DNA of 64,000 nt. Origin: Phycomyces blakesleeanus NRRL 1555(-) (Eukaryota; Mucoromycota; Mucoromycetes; Mucorales; Phycomycetaceae). The stretch is taken from NCBI RefSeq assembly GCF_001638985.1, contig NW_017265172.1:170757-234756 (forward strand), given 5' to 3'. Shown here piece by piece: positions 23,237-38,910 of the stretch. Under the pieces are notes generated by a model. It was given only the letters and a program-made list of their open reading frames with translations. It did no database searches and was not told the origin of the DNA. The translations under genes and the position numbers were made by a program. The stretch's first letter is position 1. Each line of letters begins with the position of its first letter.

Positions 23237-24651
23237 TTAAGCATCAGTATCCATAGGAGTAACCCCGCTGGCTTCCCCAGTTCGCTGGCCCTCGGCTGCC
23301 ACTGAATCAGAAGCACTGACACCAGCTGCAGAACGACGAGTTCTACCAGTTTCCTCGCCCAAAAGGTCCAAATAAACTTGCAATGCTTCACCCTCGATAA
23401 TCTCAAAATCTCTGTCCTCACCCACAATTCCGAGCGAAGTGTTATGAATATTGAGCTCGCTATCCTGCTGCAGTGTGTCGCGCAAAGCCTGGAGACCATG
23501 ACGAACCAACTCGTTCAAAGACTCTGTAATGTAGGACCCAAATAATTTACTTAATTTCCCAATCATCTTCTTTCCTTCCCTTTTTATATCCTGAGAAATA
23601 TATGATAATATAACATACCGTTAGCAAACTCCTGGTAATGGCTCTCAAGATAAGTCTTGGCGGATTGAGATCGTGCACCAATTGACATAGCATGGTACTC
23701 AAAGCAAGTTCCAGAAGGAGAGCACTCAAATAGATGAGGGCCAGTCTCCTGTGAAATAGCAAGTCTGTTAGATTTATACATCCCTAAGCATCTGGATTCG
23801 CAAAACTTGAATTAATTTGCAAGTGTTCTCTCTTACATCGTGTCCAATCACCAAAAGTCCAACACCATAAGGTCTGCGACCATACTGTTGAGTGTTGACT
23901 TGAGCCTCTAATTCATCACAGAAAAAACACAAACAAAATACACAATTTGCATGAGATCGCCATCCAGATCAAATTTATATATATGAATTTATGCAAATTA
24001 TAATCCTGCTTACTGTCGGCAATGGCAGCCACAATTCTCTGTACTGGCAAAGGTCTGTCGTACAACATCTTGGAACGCATAGCTTCGGTACGCATAAAAT
24101 TGCTAGTATTTTCTTGTATCAGACCAGTGTGCACTTTTGATCCACAAAATGCATGCAAGCTTATATATATATGTTACCTCAACACACGTGCATCAGATGT
24201 CAAGCCAGCAATTCCAATACCCATGTGATCATCAATCTTGATCAATTTCTTCTGGTAGGATGCAAGCTCGCCTGATGAACGCTGAGGAATCCGATTGGAG
24301 CCAAGTATATTTTAGGTTATGTAAGTTGTTGATTCCAGATTTTTGAGTTTGGTCCTTGAAGCATTCTTCTTTCTGATTTTTTTTATATTTGGCGTATTTT
24401 ACCTTGAGAGCCAGCAAAATCGCGTATTTCTTATTTTTGAGACCGATGGCAGCCGAACCTTGCTTGACAGCTTCTACTGCATATTCGACCTGATGAATAC
24501 GTCCTTGTGGTGACCATGTTGAGACATCGTTATCGTATTGGTTTCGGAACTACGTGCCAAAAATTAAGGGGATTCAATTTTGCTTAATAGCCGATATATG
24601 TGTATATGTGTATGTTTTGCTTATATTATGAGAGAGCTATAGGTTTACCAT
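23237..24651 (-). CDS. PSMA1: 20S proteasome alpha subunit, PSMA1/PRE5 (alpha6) type
   Basis: Seven coding exons in transcript order: 24649-24651, 24403-24549, 24178-24281, 24014-24102, 23837-23907, 23619-23748 and 23237-23523; 276 residues. The first coding exon contains only the ATG; exon 2 then starts [17 protein letters not shown], the typical opening of the alpha6 subunit. The alpha-type signature ([20 protein letters not shown]) is followed by [52 protein letters not shown] and [15 protein letters not shown]. The Ala/Ser/Thr-rich tail of about 35 residues is longer than the fold needs. As an alpha subunit it has no catalytic threonine and forms the outer ring of the core particle. Confidence 0.95.
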
Positions 24652-25357
24652 GCTTGTGGTTAATGAGGTTAACTAAGTAGCGAAAAGTGAAAAGGGATTT
24701 GGGTCGTGTCCTGCAAACCAACGTACGTAAGTCCCACTTTCCCGTCGAGGAACGCGCGGCAGAAAGTCAAGTTTCCTGATGACGCAGTGTATGGATCAAC
24801 TCCGCAACTATCGAGGTACGTAAAAGAAAAAAAAAGAAAAAGAATATAAAATCGCTTAAGGGGAGTGGTTCTGTTCTCGAATGTATAATTCGAAATTTAC
24901 TAAAGTAGTTTACCCTGTGTATATTTAAGCTCGTTGTGTTCAAATGCTCCTAAGAAACAAAATAGAAAACATGTTTAGTTTGATAAAAGCTGAATAGGAG
25001 AAATCGAGCATCTAAATATTGATTCGCTATATGCAATTTTCAGTAAGTCTTACTAGAATGAGATGATAATTAAACAGATTGAGACACTGTCAGATGTAGC
25101 TTTTATTAAATAATTCGAATACGACAAGATACATAAGAAGTTTGATCTGCCAATCTAATTTAATAACTTGCCTTTTCTTGATAGAAAATATATTTCTAAA
25201 TCTATTCAAAATTAGATGGGAAAACTGTCTTTTATTAGTAGTTTAAAAAAAAATTGACAATATTGAAATGGCAAAAGCATAGTATCTTTTGAGCACCTGT
25301 ACCTAGCTAAGACTAAACAAAGCAAAGAAAAAGACCAGCATATAGATTAAGTATATG
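24652..25357. other. Intergenic, promoter of the proteasome subunit and flank of the right repeat
   Basis: No gene seen. A CRE-like TGATGACGCAG occurs near 24777. The classical proteasome-associated element was not found on either strand. Confidence 0.5.
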
Positions 25358-27319
25358 AATTAATCTTTGGTAATAACCAACATGCACAAATATTATACTA
25401 CTTTCAATTTTCAATATGAAAATTTATCCCTTTTATGATATCCATATCTTGCTAATCAACGTACCCTATGGCTGCCGACTACTTTTTAAATAATGTAATA
25501 TAGAAAGATTTGCAGAGAAGGATGATTGTTTTATAAATGCATCAAATTAAACTATTTTGTGCACAGTCTGTGTAAATACAATGAGGGCAATTACTTGTGC
25601 ATTGAATTCACAATGACTTTTCTGGGTTTCTCCAAAACACGCATTTCTTTATTCCTTCTCATCTCTCATTTCTCTTCATATATATCGCCTTTCCTTTTTC
25701 TTTCATTCAAATGCATGTTATTCGTAATGTCCATCCGGATTATTCAAATTCAATAATATATATATATATATATATTACACGCCATTGGCATTCTCAAAGA
25801 TTATTCTAACTTTATCCTTATATACTTCTTAGATAAAAACAGCATATATAGTTAAACACGGTTGCCGATTCTCCATTAAAATATACAAATAGTATTTTAT
25901 TTCTTTCTTATTTTTTCGATTAGATTAATTTTTTCTTATAAATGAGCCTTCCTAATTACAACATTAACATCTTCAATCAAGTAAAAAAAAAGTTTAAAAG
26001 CGTGTTTTTTTATTAGAGACGATACTAGTTAAAAAAGACTTTATTTATTTATTTAAAGATATACGTAAAGAAACTATTCTATTTGATTGAATTTCACTTA
26101 ATGTTCTTTTACATGAGTAAAAGAATAAAAAGCATGACACCAAGTTCTTTGTCCCCGCATTACGCGGCTCAATCTCCTTCAGGACGTAAACCTGACTTGG
26201 TAGCGAAGGAGGTGCTGGAATGGTGGCAAACCAACGGAAAGCACCCGTTCATCCAGCCCCACATCTCGTCGCCGAGTAATGTGGGTGCGAACTCGCCAGA
26301 GAACTTACCACTAGGTGATAAGGTCCAGCTCATTCGACTACCAGTAGCTTCACCGTCAGCCGTTAAAGAGTTCAGTCAGGTTAGCAGTGAAGAGCCAGCA
26401 CATCTCACCACAGGTTAGACCTCCCTCCCCCCAGCATCATGATTCCACATTGGCGATGCGATGTACACAGTAGTCCTTCCAAAAATGAAAAGAGACCATG
26501 CCCCACGACTTCTCAGAATTAACTGAGCTGGCGAGTAACAACTTTCACTTTCCGATGCTTGTAGCATGGAAGAATCTCCCTGCAACGGTCGTAAGAGACG
26601 CCTCACTATGAAACCGGGACTGTTGTTGCTCAAGGAGAAAACAAACGACGCGCGTTGGAGGAGGTCTATATGTAACAGAAAATTTTTCATCTGCGGTTAA
26701 AGTTTAGGACTGCGCTTTTTGTCACTCTTAGATGTCTACGTCAGAGCAAACGTGATATAGCTATATATTCTTTTTATTGGGTTTGTGTGACTGTTCTACG
26801 GCAGAAGAGACAGCTAATAATATTTACTCAGAGTACTTATGAAGTCAACTTTGTAAGGTGAAGTAAAGTAAAGTAAAGAAGCAAAGAAGTAAAAAGAGTA
26901 ATGAAGAGTTTAGCTTTGATCGGTGTAGCAATAACTCTCAAAGTGGAGTACAAGTCTCTATAACGGCGATTTGTAGGTTACTCTAAAGTGGTCTGTGCGT
27001 TTTTTGTTCAAGGCCACAAGAAAGAGTTTTCTTTTGCTTGTTCAAGTATACGAAATGAACCCAGCATTCACTGATAAATAAATACATACACGTTTTAAAA
27101 CGATATCAACCGATAAGTAGAAAGTAGAAAAGAAAGCAAAAAGTATGCGTATACATTATCTGAATCTCCACACAACAGGTGGCGGAATGCCGAATTCCAC
27201 GTTGAGTTTTATTGAAATGAGGTTATATCAATAGTTGAAAGTATCAAGATAATTCCACAAAAAGACCAAGCTATTTCCATAAGATGTTTTGGGTGTATTC
27301 TGGAGAGCTTAACAGACGT
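25358..27319 (+). mobile_element. 1.96-kb repeat element, right copy (inverted relative to left)
   Basis: Near-identical reverse complement of 10099-12060. The core 25358-27307 is 1950 bp, and the outer 12 bp end in CAGACGT. It carries the same AT microsatellite (about 25753-25776) and the same two small frames (26101-26418 plus, 26415-26690 minus). The flanks beyond the boundaries are unrelated to the left copy's flanks. The inner spacer between copies is 13,297 bp. Confidence 0.85.
26101..26418 (+). CDS. Hypothetical 105-residue ORF inside the right repeat copy
   Basis: Identical translation to the frame at 11000-11317 minus, starting MFFYMSKRIKSMTPSS. No domain recognised. The overlapping opposite frame 26415-26690 matches 10728-11003. 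Preservation in both copies probably reflects recent duplication rather than selection. Confidence 0.25.
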   Translation: MFFYMSKRIKSMTPSSLSPHYAAQSPSGRKPDLVAKEVLEWWQTNGKHPFIQPHISSPSNVGANSPENLPLGDKVQLIRLPVASPSAVKEFSQVSSEEPAHLTTG

Positions 27320-30300
27320 GCAAAGTAAAATCAAAGGCCAGCTATATATACATGTAAAGTTAATATCTTTAACAAAGAAAAAAAAATAAGATAATTGAGG
27401 TTCTGTTCACGATTCGGTCAGAAAAGAATCTGACTTCACATTCAGCTTACTTAAGACTGACATTAACTTGTTTATTAGCAGTTTTGCTTGGATTGGGAAA
27501 GATTATATTAATTCTACACGAAAATTGATTTGGTACTTTATTTCGATATACAGTGAAGGTTGGATTTGTGATGTTACTAATGAACAATTGAAGCAATTAC
27601 TCTAATGAGATTTATACTTTACAAAGAGAGACAATTTGGTACCAATATCTCTCTTTATCAAGTCATAGTATATTTATCTCTCTCTAAGCTTGTTCTTTTT
27701 TCTGTGGTTTTAATTAATTAGTGTTTTAATATTAGAAAAAATGGCAAAGTTTTGAATTTGAATATTTAAAGATTTTTATTTTATTTTAAAAAGTAAATGA
27801 TACTTGACTTTATTTGCAACATACATGCAGCTTTTATCAATGTAAGCCAATTTTTTATTTGATCTCTGGTTTTAACGTTTACGTAACTTCTGAAAACATA
27901 GCTTAATGGCTTGTGTCTCATAATATCTGCTTTTCTATTGAAAGAGAATATTCTATTTAAGTGAGAGCATCTTGACACAAGTAAGAAAAAAATAATTAAT
28001 AAAGATATTCTAATAATATAGTTACAAAACATTCCATTGTATATGTGAGGTATATCATAATCCTATATTCATTTTCGATATTCATAGTTTATTATTGCAC
28101 TTTTTCACATACCTTTTTATGGAATATATTCATTTCACCTGTAGTCCAAAGTGCATACGAGTAGTATTATGTGCATTTTATCCATAAGTTCTGGTCACTT
28201 CATTAACAATTTCAAATTTTTAAACGTCTCAAGCTTGGTCACACTCTTAAAAATACGAAGATCCTACCTCTACATTAACCATAAATCTTAGAAAGGGCGT
28301 AGACTTTTTTAAAAGTCTGTCAAACTGTGTGTCAAAAACGTATGATTTCATTCATAGGATATATTAGTGCCTTTGATCTTCACAATAAAATAAAAAGGAG
28401 CTTTTACAATCTTAAACGTAGGATTAAATAGATAAAATACTAATTGAAATACGATAAACATTTAATACAAGATGCATATCTACTTGCTATAACTTGGTAA
28501 TATTAAATGATTAAGCATACTCTAAACAATACTTCTTGCAAGCATATACAGATGTTGGTCTATACGGTTATAAGTGGTTCTTCAACTCTCCAACATTTCC
28601 TAGTTAATAAAATTGTCACACTTTGTTTGGGTGTTTTCGTCTTTCGTCCGTCCCAAACATACTACCCCTTGATTTCCTCTTCTCACCTCACTTTTACAAG
28701 AATCTCACAGCACTTTCCTTATTTTCACTTTTCTCATTGTACAGTTCAAGAATTCTACAATATCTTTATCATTCTCATACCACAATTCCAGGATTTTACG
28801 ATACTTCTTATATTTTCTCTTACCACAGTTTTTCTCAAACTTACGCTCATCACGTCTTCCAATAATTTTAAAACTACATATATATTAAAGATAGAATCAA
28901 GCGTTATATATGACCAAATAAAAATGAATTTCTTTAAGGCGACTTGGTGTCTCTATTCTATCTACAAACTCTCTTTAAAGTATTTTTATTATCCTTTTAT
29001 TGAAATCTTGCTTTCCATTTTTATAAAGTACGAATTTGTTTTAAGACCATGAATACGCGCACACTTAACAACTATCGCAGCTGTTAGTGCTAAGATATGA
29101 GTATAACTTTATATTTGACAATACACCATCAATTTTTCCTTCGGCAACAACAAAGAAGAAGACAAAGTGTATATAATAAATGGTATGTCAATATAGATAT
29201 GCGACATTACAAGAGGTCAATAGAAACTACTAGTATGATTTTAATGACCTGATGTAGAATGTTTGTAATATAGTACTTGTCTTCAAATCTACATTAGCGA
29301 AGTTGAAAATAAAGAGTAAGTTGACCAAAGGTGATAGAGAAAAGGGGTTTTCTTCTGCTTCGCTATATACAGTTTGACTGCCAAGGTTTTTTGCATTCTA
29401 GTCAGACCTCTCAATAGATTGGGAGAATCAGGGGAGTACGTTTCTCAATATCTCAAGTGAGAATTATTCATATTAATATTAAGCCAAAACGGGTGCACAT
29501 TATTTGATAAAAGAAATGCTTAATTAATTAATATATGTATATATGTATGTATACACTCATAAATAGCTTATTGTTTAAATAATATTTTGTTTTTCTTTAG
29601 GTGCAAAGGACGAAAAATAGTTTATGGTTTTTAAGCAGAATATATATATATATAGCCAGAGTAAAGCTAAAACGTTTACTATATGACAAATGAACTATTT
29701 ATTTTTACTTTTTATTTATTTTCTATTATTTCTTATTTGTTAAAAGTCAATAAAGGTGAAAACCATAAAGTTCCAATATATATTATTATGCTTTTATCGG
29801 GCCAATTATAAGAATAATAGAGACATTTAACCCCCAAAACAAATAGGGGGATATATATCTGTCATATTTAGACTATTTGATCATATGTAAAATAATCTAG
29901 AATCCCACAAGGTGCACTTGCTATATACATATATAAAGAAGTACAACTAATAGATTAAAATCTGAAATATCACAAGTCGTAAGTTCATTACTAGAATTTA
30001 GTATTTAGTGGGGGGTTTTTTTTTTTAAAAAAAAAAGGGCAAATTTTCATGTCTATTAGAAATATATATATTCTTTATGCAAATGTTTGAGATGGCAACA
30101 CGAGTACCCTCAGTGCACTTGAGAAATAAAAATTGAATTTAGATTATTGACAGCCAACATTACAGTATCTTGTAGGTATAATTGACATCTTTGTGTTTCT
30201 TTCTATTTGACCCACTATACCTGCAAACCAATAAATAAATAAAATATATTTTTCTTGTTTGAGATGAGATTTAAATTCCATATATAAAACTACTATTACT

Positions 30301-32390
30301 ATCACCATAATTATTAGTAAATTGTTCAAGGGGTTTATAATCTTAGCTTCCCTGGTAATTATCTCAAAGTTCATTTCTTCCTCTTCTTTGTATAATTATT
30401 ATTATTATTGTTATTTCCCACATCTTACAAGCTTTGGCTGGAACTCAAACCAGTCAAAAAATCAACAATATATATAATAATAAAATAAAATAGCATATGT
30501 TACACTGCGAGGTTATTAAATAAATATTTTATTTTATTTTATTATTTTTAATGTCATGTATTGCAGAGTACAAAACTTTTCTTCAAAAGAAAAAAAGAAC
30601 AAGTTGGGACATATACATAATTGCTACCTTTTTGTATTTAAAAAGTACCAAGGTCTCCAAGAGAAACCTATTATTTTTTTTATGTATATATAAATAAATA
30701 ATATTCTAATAAATGGGCTGACATTTGAATGGAAGAAAGAAGGAAAGAAAGAGAGAAAACTATAAATGTATGTAAAAAGTATAAATATATTCTCAACATT
30801 TGAAACACAATGCGCAGTTCAAATCGTTATGAATGTGATTTCAGCTCATTAGACTTTAAACATCACTCTAATCCTTGATATTTTCAAGAAAACCTTGGGT
30901 TATTTGTATTCATGAAGGCTATATGCTCTCTTAATAGAATATATAGAGTATATAAAGTATAGATATATACAGCAAATGGCAATACAGCTCTTATGTATTA
31001 GAAATACAAAATACACATTGAAGTACAGTAAACGTAGAATGAAATAGACAAAAAAAGGAAAAAAAAAAAGAAATAGAGTAATTCCGCCAAACTGGAAATC
31101 TGAAGCAAATTGATCGAAACTTATCTTGTCGTTCACCACCAGAGGGTTTTCTTTTCTTTTCATTTTGCTTCTTTTTTTTTAATAAAAAAAATGATTCGGA
31201 TACTGGTTTTTGAAGCAATATATCACGTGAGCAAGCCAAAATACAAATAAAAAAAAAGACTCCAGTTCTTTTACTATATTTTCAAAAAGGCTGTACACAC
31301 ACACTCTCTCTCTCATACACACACACAAAGGACATTCAATGACCGCTGACAAAGAAACCTACATTTATATATATATATAATATCTCATTGAGTCTCGATC
31401 ATTAAAAACCAACCGCTACACCGGTTTATTACTGAATATCCCTATACTTATTATTGCTATGCCTACACTTATGCCTACATTAGATATATTCACGTATGTA
31501 TGTATGAGTGTGTGTCATGTCTCTTAAAATGAAATGAAATTAAATGAAATTAAATTTCCTTAGTTTGTGTTTGTATTCTTGATGGTTGTAAAAAGACGCA
31601 CAAATATACAAAATAAGATCCAATTCTTTTTCTTAGCATCTTTACTTGTTAGACTAATGTAATGTGAATGCTGTTTTGAAAAGAGAAATGATAAGAAGAA
31701 GAGAACCCAGTAATGGTTAATGAAAAATACAGGGATCTTTCTTTTCTTTACAATAATAATAATAATAATAAAATAAAATGCAAATAAAATTATTGTATAG
31801 AAATTACACGCTAAAGTTCATAGAAATATGGAACCACGCCCCTTTGCCATTTTTAGGTAGGAGCCATAGCTGAATACCCCATTAGGTTTGTCCTGATGCC
31901 AACCAAAAATAATAATCAAATATATATATATATATATATAATAGTATTAATAAATCTGCTGCCTTTCTCACCTCTTTCCGTTTCCCTCTCTCTCACAACA
32001 GCAATAGCAACAGCACCACCACCACCACCACCAATAGCAACAACAAAACACGACAACAGCTTCTTTACACTCTTTTTCTAAACTATTGATCTTCTTCTTC
32101 TTTTACCAACTCACACTCTGAATAAACTTTTTTTTTTTGCTTTTCTTTATTTTATTATTGAGAGGAAAGAAAGAAATATATATTGATAGAGAGAGAGAGA
32201 GGAGAGAAAATAAAGAAAAAATATTTCAACAACAACAAGAGCAAGAACAACACGACCAACAAGAATACGAGCAACAAAAATTGAAGAATAAATAAAATAA
32301 AATAAAATATAGGCCCAAACTGCATGCACTCAAAGAATCACTGCACCAACCTAAAGTAAAATCGAAATCGAAATCGAAGTCATCATCATC
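27320..32390. other. 5-kb gene-poor AT-rich interval
   Basis: No frame has convincing coding character. An open frame of 181 residues at 28507-29052 is Phe/Leu/Ile-rich and looks like chance. Features noted: T11A10 palindrome (30016-30036) flanked by G-runs, a C5/G5 hairpin (29831-29850), AT microsatellites (29640-29655, 31920-31940), and CA-rich and (CAC)n/(CAA)n tracts close to the next gene (31300-31330, 32000-32060). Confidence 0.5.
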
Positions 32391-34864
32391 ATGGACACCT
32401 TGACCACAACTACCTTTTCCTCACCTATACCTATTCGGCACCCAGCAGTAATTATTCACCTCGTATTTATAACCCTCAGTTTTCTCGGTTGCTACCCCAT
32501 TGCACTCATTCAAGGCACGCGTTGCCACCCCAACCGGCACTTTGTCGCGATTGGACTTGGGACGATCTTTGCACTGATCGGATCGATTGCCGGTCTTTGG
32601 ATGCCTTCGACTTCATCGGGATCGCTAGTGCCGATACTTGTGGCCATAGTTGGAGGACTATTAATGGTCCTAGTGTTGATGCAAATTGTCGTCGGTCTTA
32701 ATATGACCCGACGCAGTCTCGAACTCCATCGACTACCGCCATATTCGCACACGTCCTGGCTACCAACACAAACACCCACACGTTGGTGCGCAACAAATTT
32801 ACCAGAATATACACACCTTATTATCGGCTGGTCTGTATTGATCGTAGCATCAATCTATCTGATCTTGACTGTAGTGCTGTTCACCGAAAGCTGTGCCGGA
32901 TTCCCGTACCGCCAGTGCTTCTTGCCACTAGTGATGGGTGGTGGCCTATTGGGATATGGAACAATGGCTCTCCTGCACCTCGTCGGCGTCTTGTCTCTTC
33001 CACGCACTTCTACACCCGAGTACTATGAAGGTCTTTTGATCACCCTTTGGGGACTTTTCAATCTCTTCATGGCAGGTGTGTGTTTATATTTTTCTATTAT
33101 TTCTGTTATTATTAGTTGTAGTATTTTATTACAAGCCAAAACAAAACAGACCAATATTTTATCTTTATTTGTATATGTTTGTTTGTTTGTTTGCTTTTTG
33201 TGCTTTTGTGCCTTTGTGTTTGTTCTTGTGCTTATTTGTTTGTTTGTTTGTTTGAATAGACACACCTCTTTTAGGTTCAAATTGGTTGGCCGGAAATCTT
33301 GGTTTATTGTGGTTTACAGGTGGATTGTTCTCAATAACTATCAGTATACAAACATGGATGCCTGCAATGCGAGAGAGGAATATTATGAATTCTGTTATAG
33401 TCTGTCTGACCGGACGAGGTAACCCAAAAGAATAATATTGATACCAGTAACAAGCATATTAATCTATCAATCTTTATTTCTTCTTTCTTATTCTCAAAAG
33501 CTATCATGGGAAGTTTGACAATGGAAGCATATTCTACCCAAGTTCAGGTTGCACTAGGCTATGTTTGTATTGTGGGATCAGTCGGACGTGCATTACAGGT
33601 CACATTCCGTAAATCACCATCCGACAACCTTCCGCGTCTACTGCCGTGTGCTTCGGGAGAACTAGAAGACGAAGACCTCGATAGCCAACCCGACGCTTAC
33701 TCTGCTACCCAACCCTGCCGCCACAAATCAGTATTCGCCTCGATAACCATAGTGTGTGGAATGCTGTCTTGTTTCATGGCAATGGCAGCAGGAATTCTAT
33801 TGATGGGGGCCACCCCTGGCTGGATACAGCACGTGTCATCAATTGTCAGCGATCCGTCAACCTATGTAAACCTTTTGTTTGCAGCCACATTTTTGTGGGC
33901 CACATATATTCTGGCAATGTTAACGGTCTACAAGACCACACGAATGATGCCACAGTACGAGTGTATTGGATTAGATGACGTAAGCCATGGACATGTCCAG
34001 TCAAAGTGGACAGCAGCCCTTTCGTCTGTAGCAGTAGCAGTGTCATTATCCGCCACAGGAGGAGTAGGAGGAGGAGGTGCTGGTATTGGTACTGGTACTG
34101 GTACTGGTACTGGTACTGGTGGCAGTTCTAATAATGGAAACCAGAGTCCAGATGAAATGACGCGCGCAGAAATTGAGCAAAGCAAGCTGTATGAAGAACG
34201 CCGGGATGTTCGGAGGAGTCGGTCCCTACCTTTGCGTGCATCTCGCTCATGGTCTGTCCGTCCGGAGGAAGCCGAACCTCCCCTTCGACCATCTCAGTAC
34301 AGAGCCAAACGCCGATCGCTTCTCATCCAATCACCTCCACCACAGCCACAGCTACCATCACAACCACAACTACAATCGCAAGTACAATCGCACGCAGACA
34401 ATCCGACTACACGTTCTCGATCGTCATCAGCATTTGGTGTGGGGGGAGTACTGTCGGACAATTTATTTGAGCTCACAAAAGATCTCCACATTCGTCCCTC
34501 ATCATGGCACAACAACAACACTATTAATATGACCCCAGGGTCCTCTGTCGTGTCCGTTGGGTCAAATAGCGGATCCTCTATTTCGTTTGACACTCCGACT
34601 CATTCTACGCCCGACTCAAAGCGTACAGTGATATTTTCACTTGAAGATTCGCCCGACACAGCCGAGACTGTGGACTATAAGAGCATTCGCAAGACCGAAA
34701 GTGGCAAACGAAAAGACCGGCAGAAAGGGAAACGGCGGCGAACTCCAGATACTCAGGGACATGATGGCGATGCGAGTAATAGCTGCTGCAGCTCATCCGA
34801 AGAAAGAAGCGTAGCAAAGTATTATTCCAGCGAACGAAACAGTAGCGACAGTCATGTACCCTGA
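32391..34864 (+). CDS. YTP1-like multi-pass membrane protein with long cytosolic tail
   Basis: Exons 32391-33075, 33260-33418 and 33501-34864 give 735 residues. The N-terminal two-thirds contains about ten hydrophobic helices, for example AVIIHLVFITLSFLGCYPIA, VPILVAIVGGLLMVLVLMQI and LIIGWSVLIVASIYLILTVV. The conserved YTP1/DUF2427 segment is seen as YYEGLLITLWGLFNLFMAD followed by LGLLWFTGGLFS and GSLTMEAYSTQVQVALGY. From about residue 450 the protein is a low-complexity, probably cytosolic tail: a Gly-Thr dipeptide run, an Arg/Ser patch (RRSRSLPLRASRSWSVRP), Gln/Pro repeats, and a basic patch (KRKDRQKGKRRR). Exact function is unknown; yeast Ytp1 is itself poorly characterised. Exon joins keep frame and bring the conserved segments together. 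Confidence 0.82.
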
Positions 34865-36515
34865 GCAACGACACTTGTATTCTTGTTTATTACTATTACT
34901 ATTACTATTACTATTACTATTATTATTATACATGTATATTTTCTCTCTTCTTTCTTCTTTACTTACATACCTCTTCCATTATCACCGCAGTAACTACGAC
35001 AATGACGATATCCAACAACAACAAAAAATAACAATAACTTTTATATATACGTATATATCAAATATACCTCTTTTTCTTTCTTTTTCTCTTTCTTTCTTCG
35101 TTTTGCTTGCTTGCTTGTTTCATGACTTCATTTTTTGTGCCTTTCATTTCTTATCTATTTATTTATTTATTTATTTTTTTGCCCATAAAACAAAAATGTC
35201 AATAAAATCCCATTTTGATATATAGAGAAATGTCAGAAATTAACTTGATTTTTCTAATTTAGATTATAAAAGAGGATTGAAAATTTAGGTATTTTTTTTT
35301 TTTGCTCTTTATATCTAAAATGTAAATTACATATACATAAATACAAATAAATATATATATAAACCAACGACAATGATAACAACAAGAAAGGGTACACGTG
35401 GTTGTTCAAGTGCTTATTTATTTTTGAGATTTAAGCATAGGTGCGTAGATGGTCTGGATCAACTTTCTATTCACAAACCCCTTTAATACCCTTGGCTTTG
35501 TATTATTATGATTTTAATAATTTTTTTATCATTTATTTATTTATTTTCTTATTGATAGTACTAGTACTATTAATACATACATACAGATATATATATATAT
35601 ATATATATATTGTTATCTGATGCTAAGAAATAGAGAATTTAGAGTATTCAATACAGGAGAAGGAATACCAAATAGCTTATAAAATAAAATTAAGGGAGAA
35701 TTATCAAAGCCACTGCTTTTGCACGTTTTGTAAGTAGTAGTCTAAAATATGATTTTATATATGTAATATGCATGAATAAATGTATTGGTGTACTAAACAC
35801 ACCAAACCACCAACCAACTCAAACACCCACACAGCTACACCTTATATGAAATATTCCGAGACACATGGCGCACGAATTGTACTATATTATCTACAAAGAG
35901 TACCAAGATCGATATATTGATACATAAATAAATGGATAGGTGGGTAGACGAACGGGGTAGTCAAAAAATGCAAATAAGATAAAAAGCGAATGGTAAAAGA
36001 AGGGGAAATACATATGTATAAAATACATATTCTCAGGGATTCTCAAAAAGAAAAAGAAAAAGCTAGGTAATTTACAAAACAAGAATAAGAATTAGAGATG
36101 TGAAATATATGCGTTAATACATATTTCTTGTCATAAATATATTTTATCTATTTTCTGTTGCTATTTTCAAGGGAAAGGAGTTTTGGTATATCTTTGTGAT
36201 ATTTCTCTATTGCGTCAATTGTCTGTAAAATGTTGTATATCAAAATAAAGAGCTTTTTTTTTATTATTATTATTAAAAGAGAAGAAAAAATTGGTGAAGA
36301 TGTACAGGTTTATATGTCGTGTTGTGCTTTGTGCTTTGTGGTGATGTATTGAGTTGAATTGTGTATGTATATATTTCAAATAAATATAAGTTTAATGATG
36401 TCTAGTTAACGATCTCCTGGTAAAGAAGTTCTATAATTGAACCCAGTAAATAAATATTCATTTGTTGTGAGCAGAGAAAATAAGATAAAATAGCACAGAT
36501 AACTATCTCTCTATA
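34865..36515. other. Intergenic, convergent 3' flanks
   Basis: No gene recognised between the YTP1-like gene and the MAP kinase. Contains (TTACTA)n just after the stop (34888-34920), an (AT)n tract at 35589-35611 and T-rich runs. Confidence 0.55.

Positions 36516-38910
<2,395 letters not shown>

Noticed and set aside
10099..27319. Reading the whole 17-kb inverted-repeat block as a single giant transposon
   Set aside because: No target-site duplication at the outer ends, no transposase or recombinase gene found inside, and the cargo is ordinary housekeeping genes. Kept only as one of several explanations.
28507..29052. 181-residue open frame in the gene-poor interval
   Set aside because: Composition is Phe/Leu/Ile/Ser-rich as expected from AT-rich DNA; no domain, no supporting neighbours or splice pattern.
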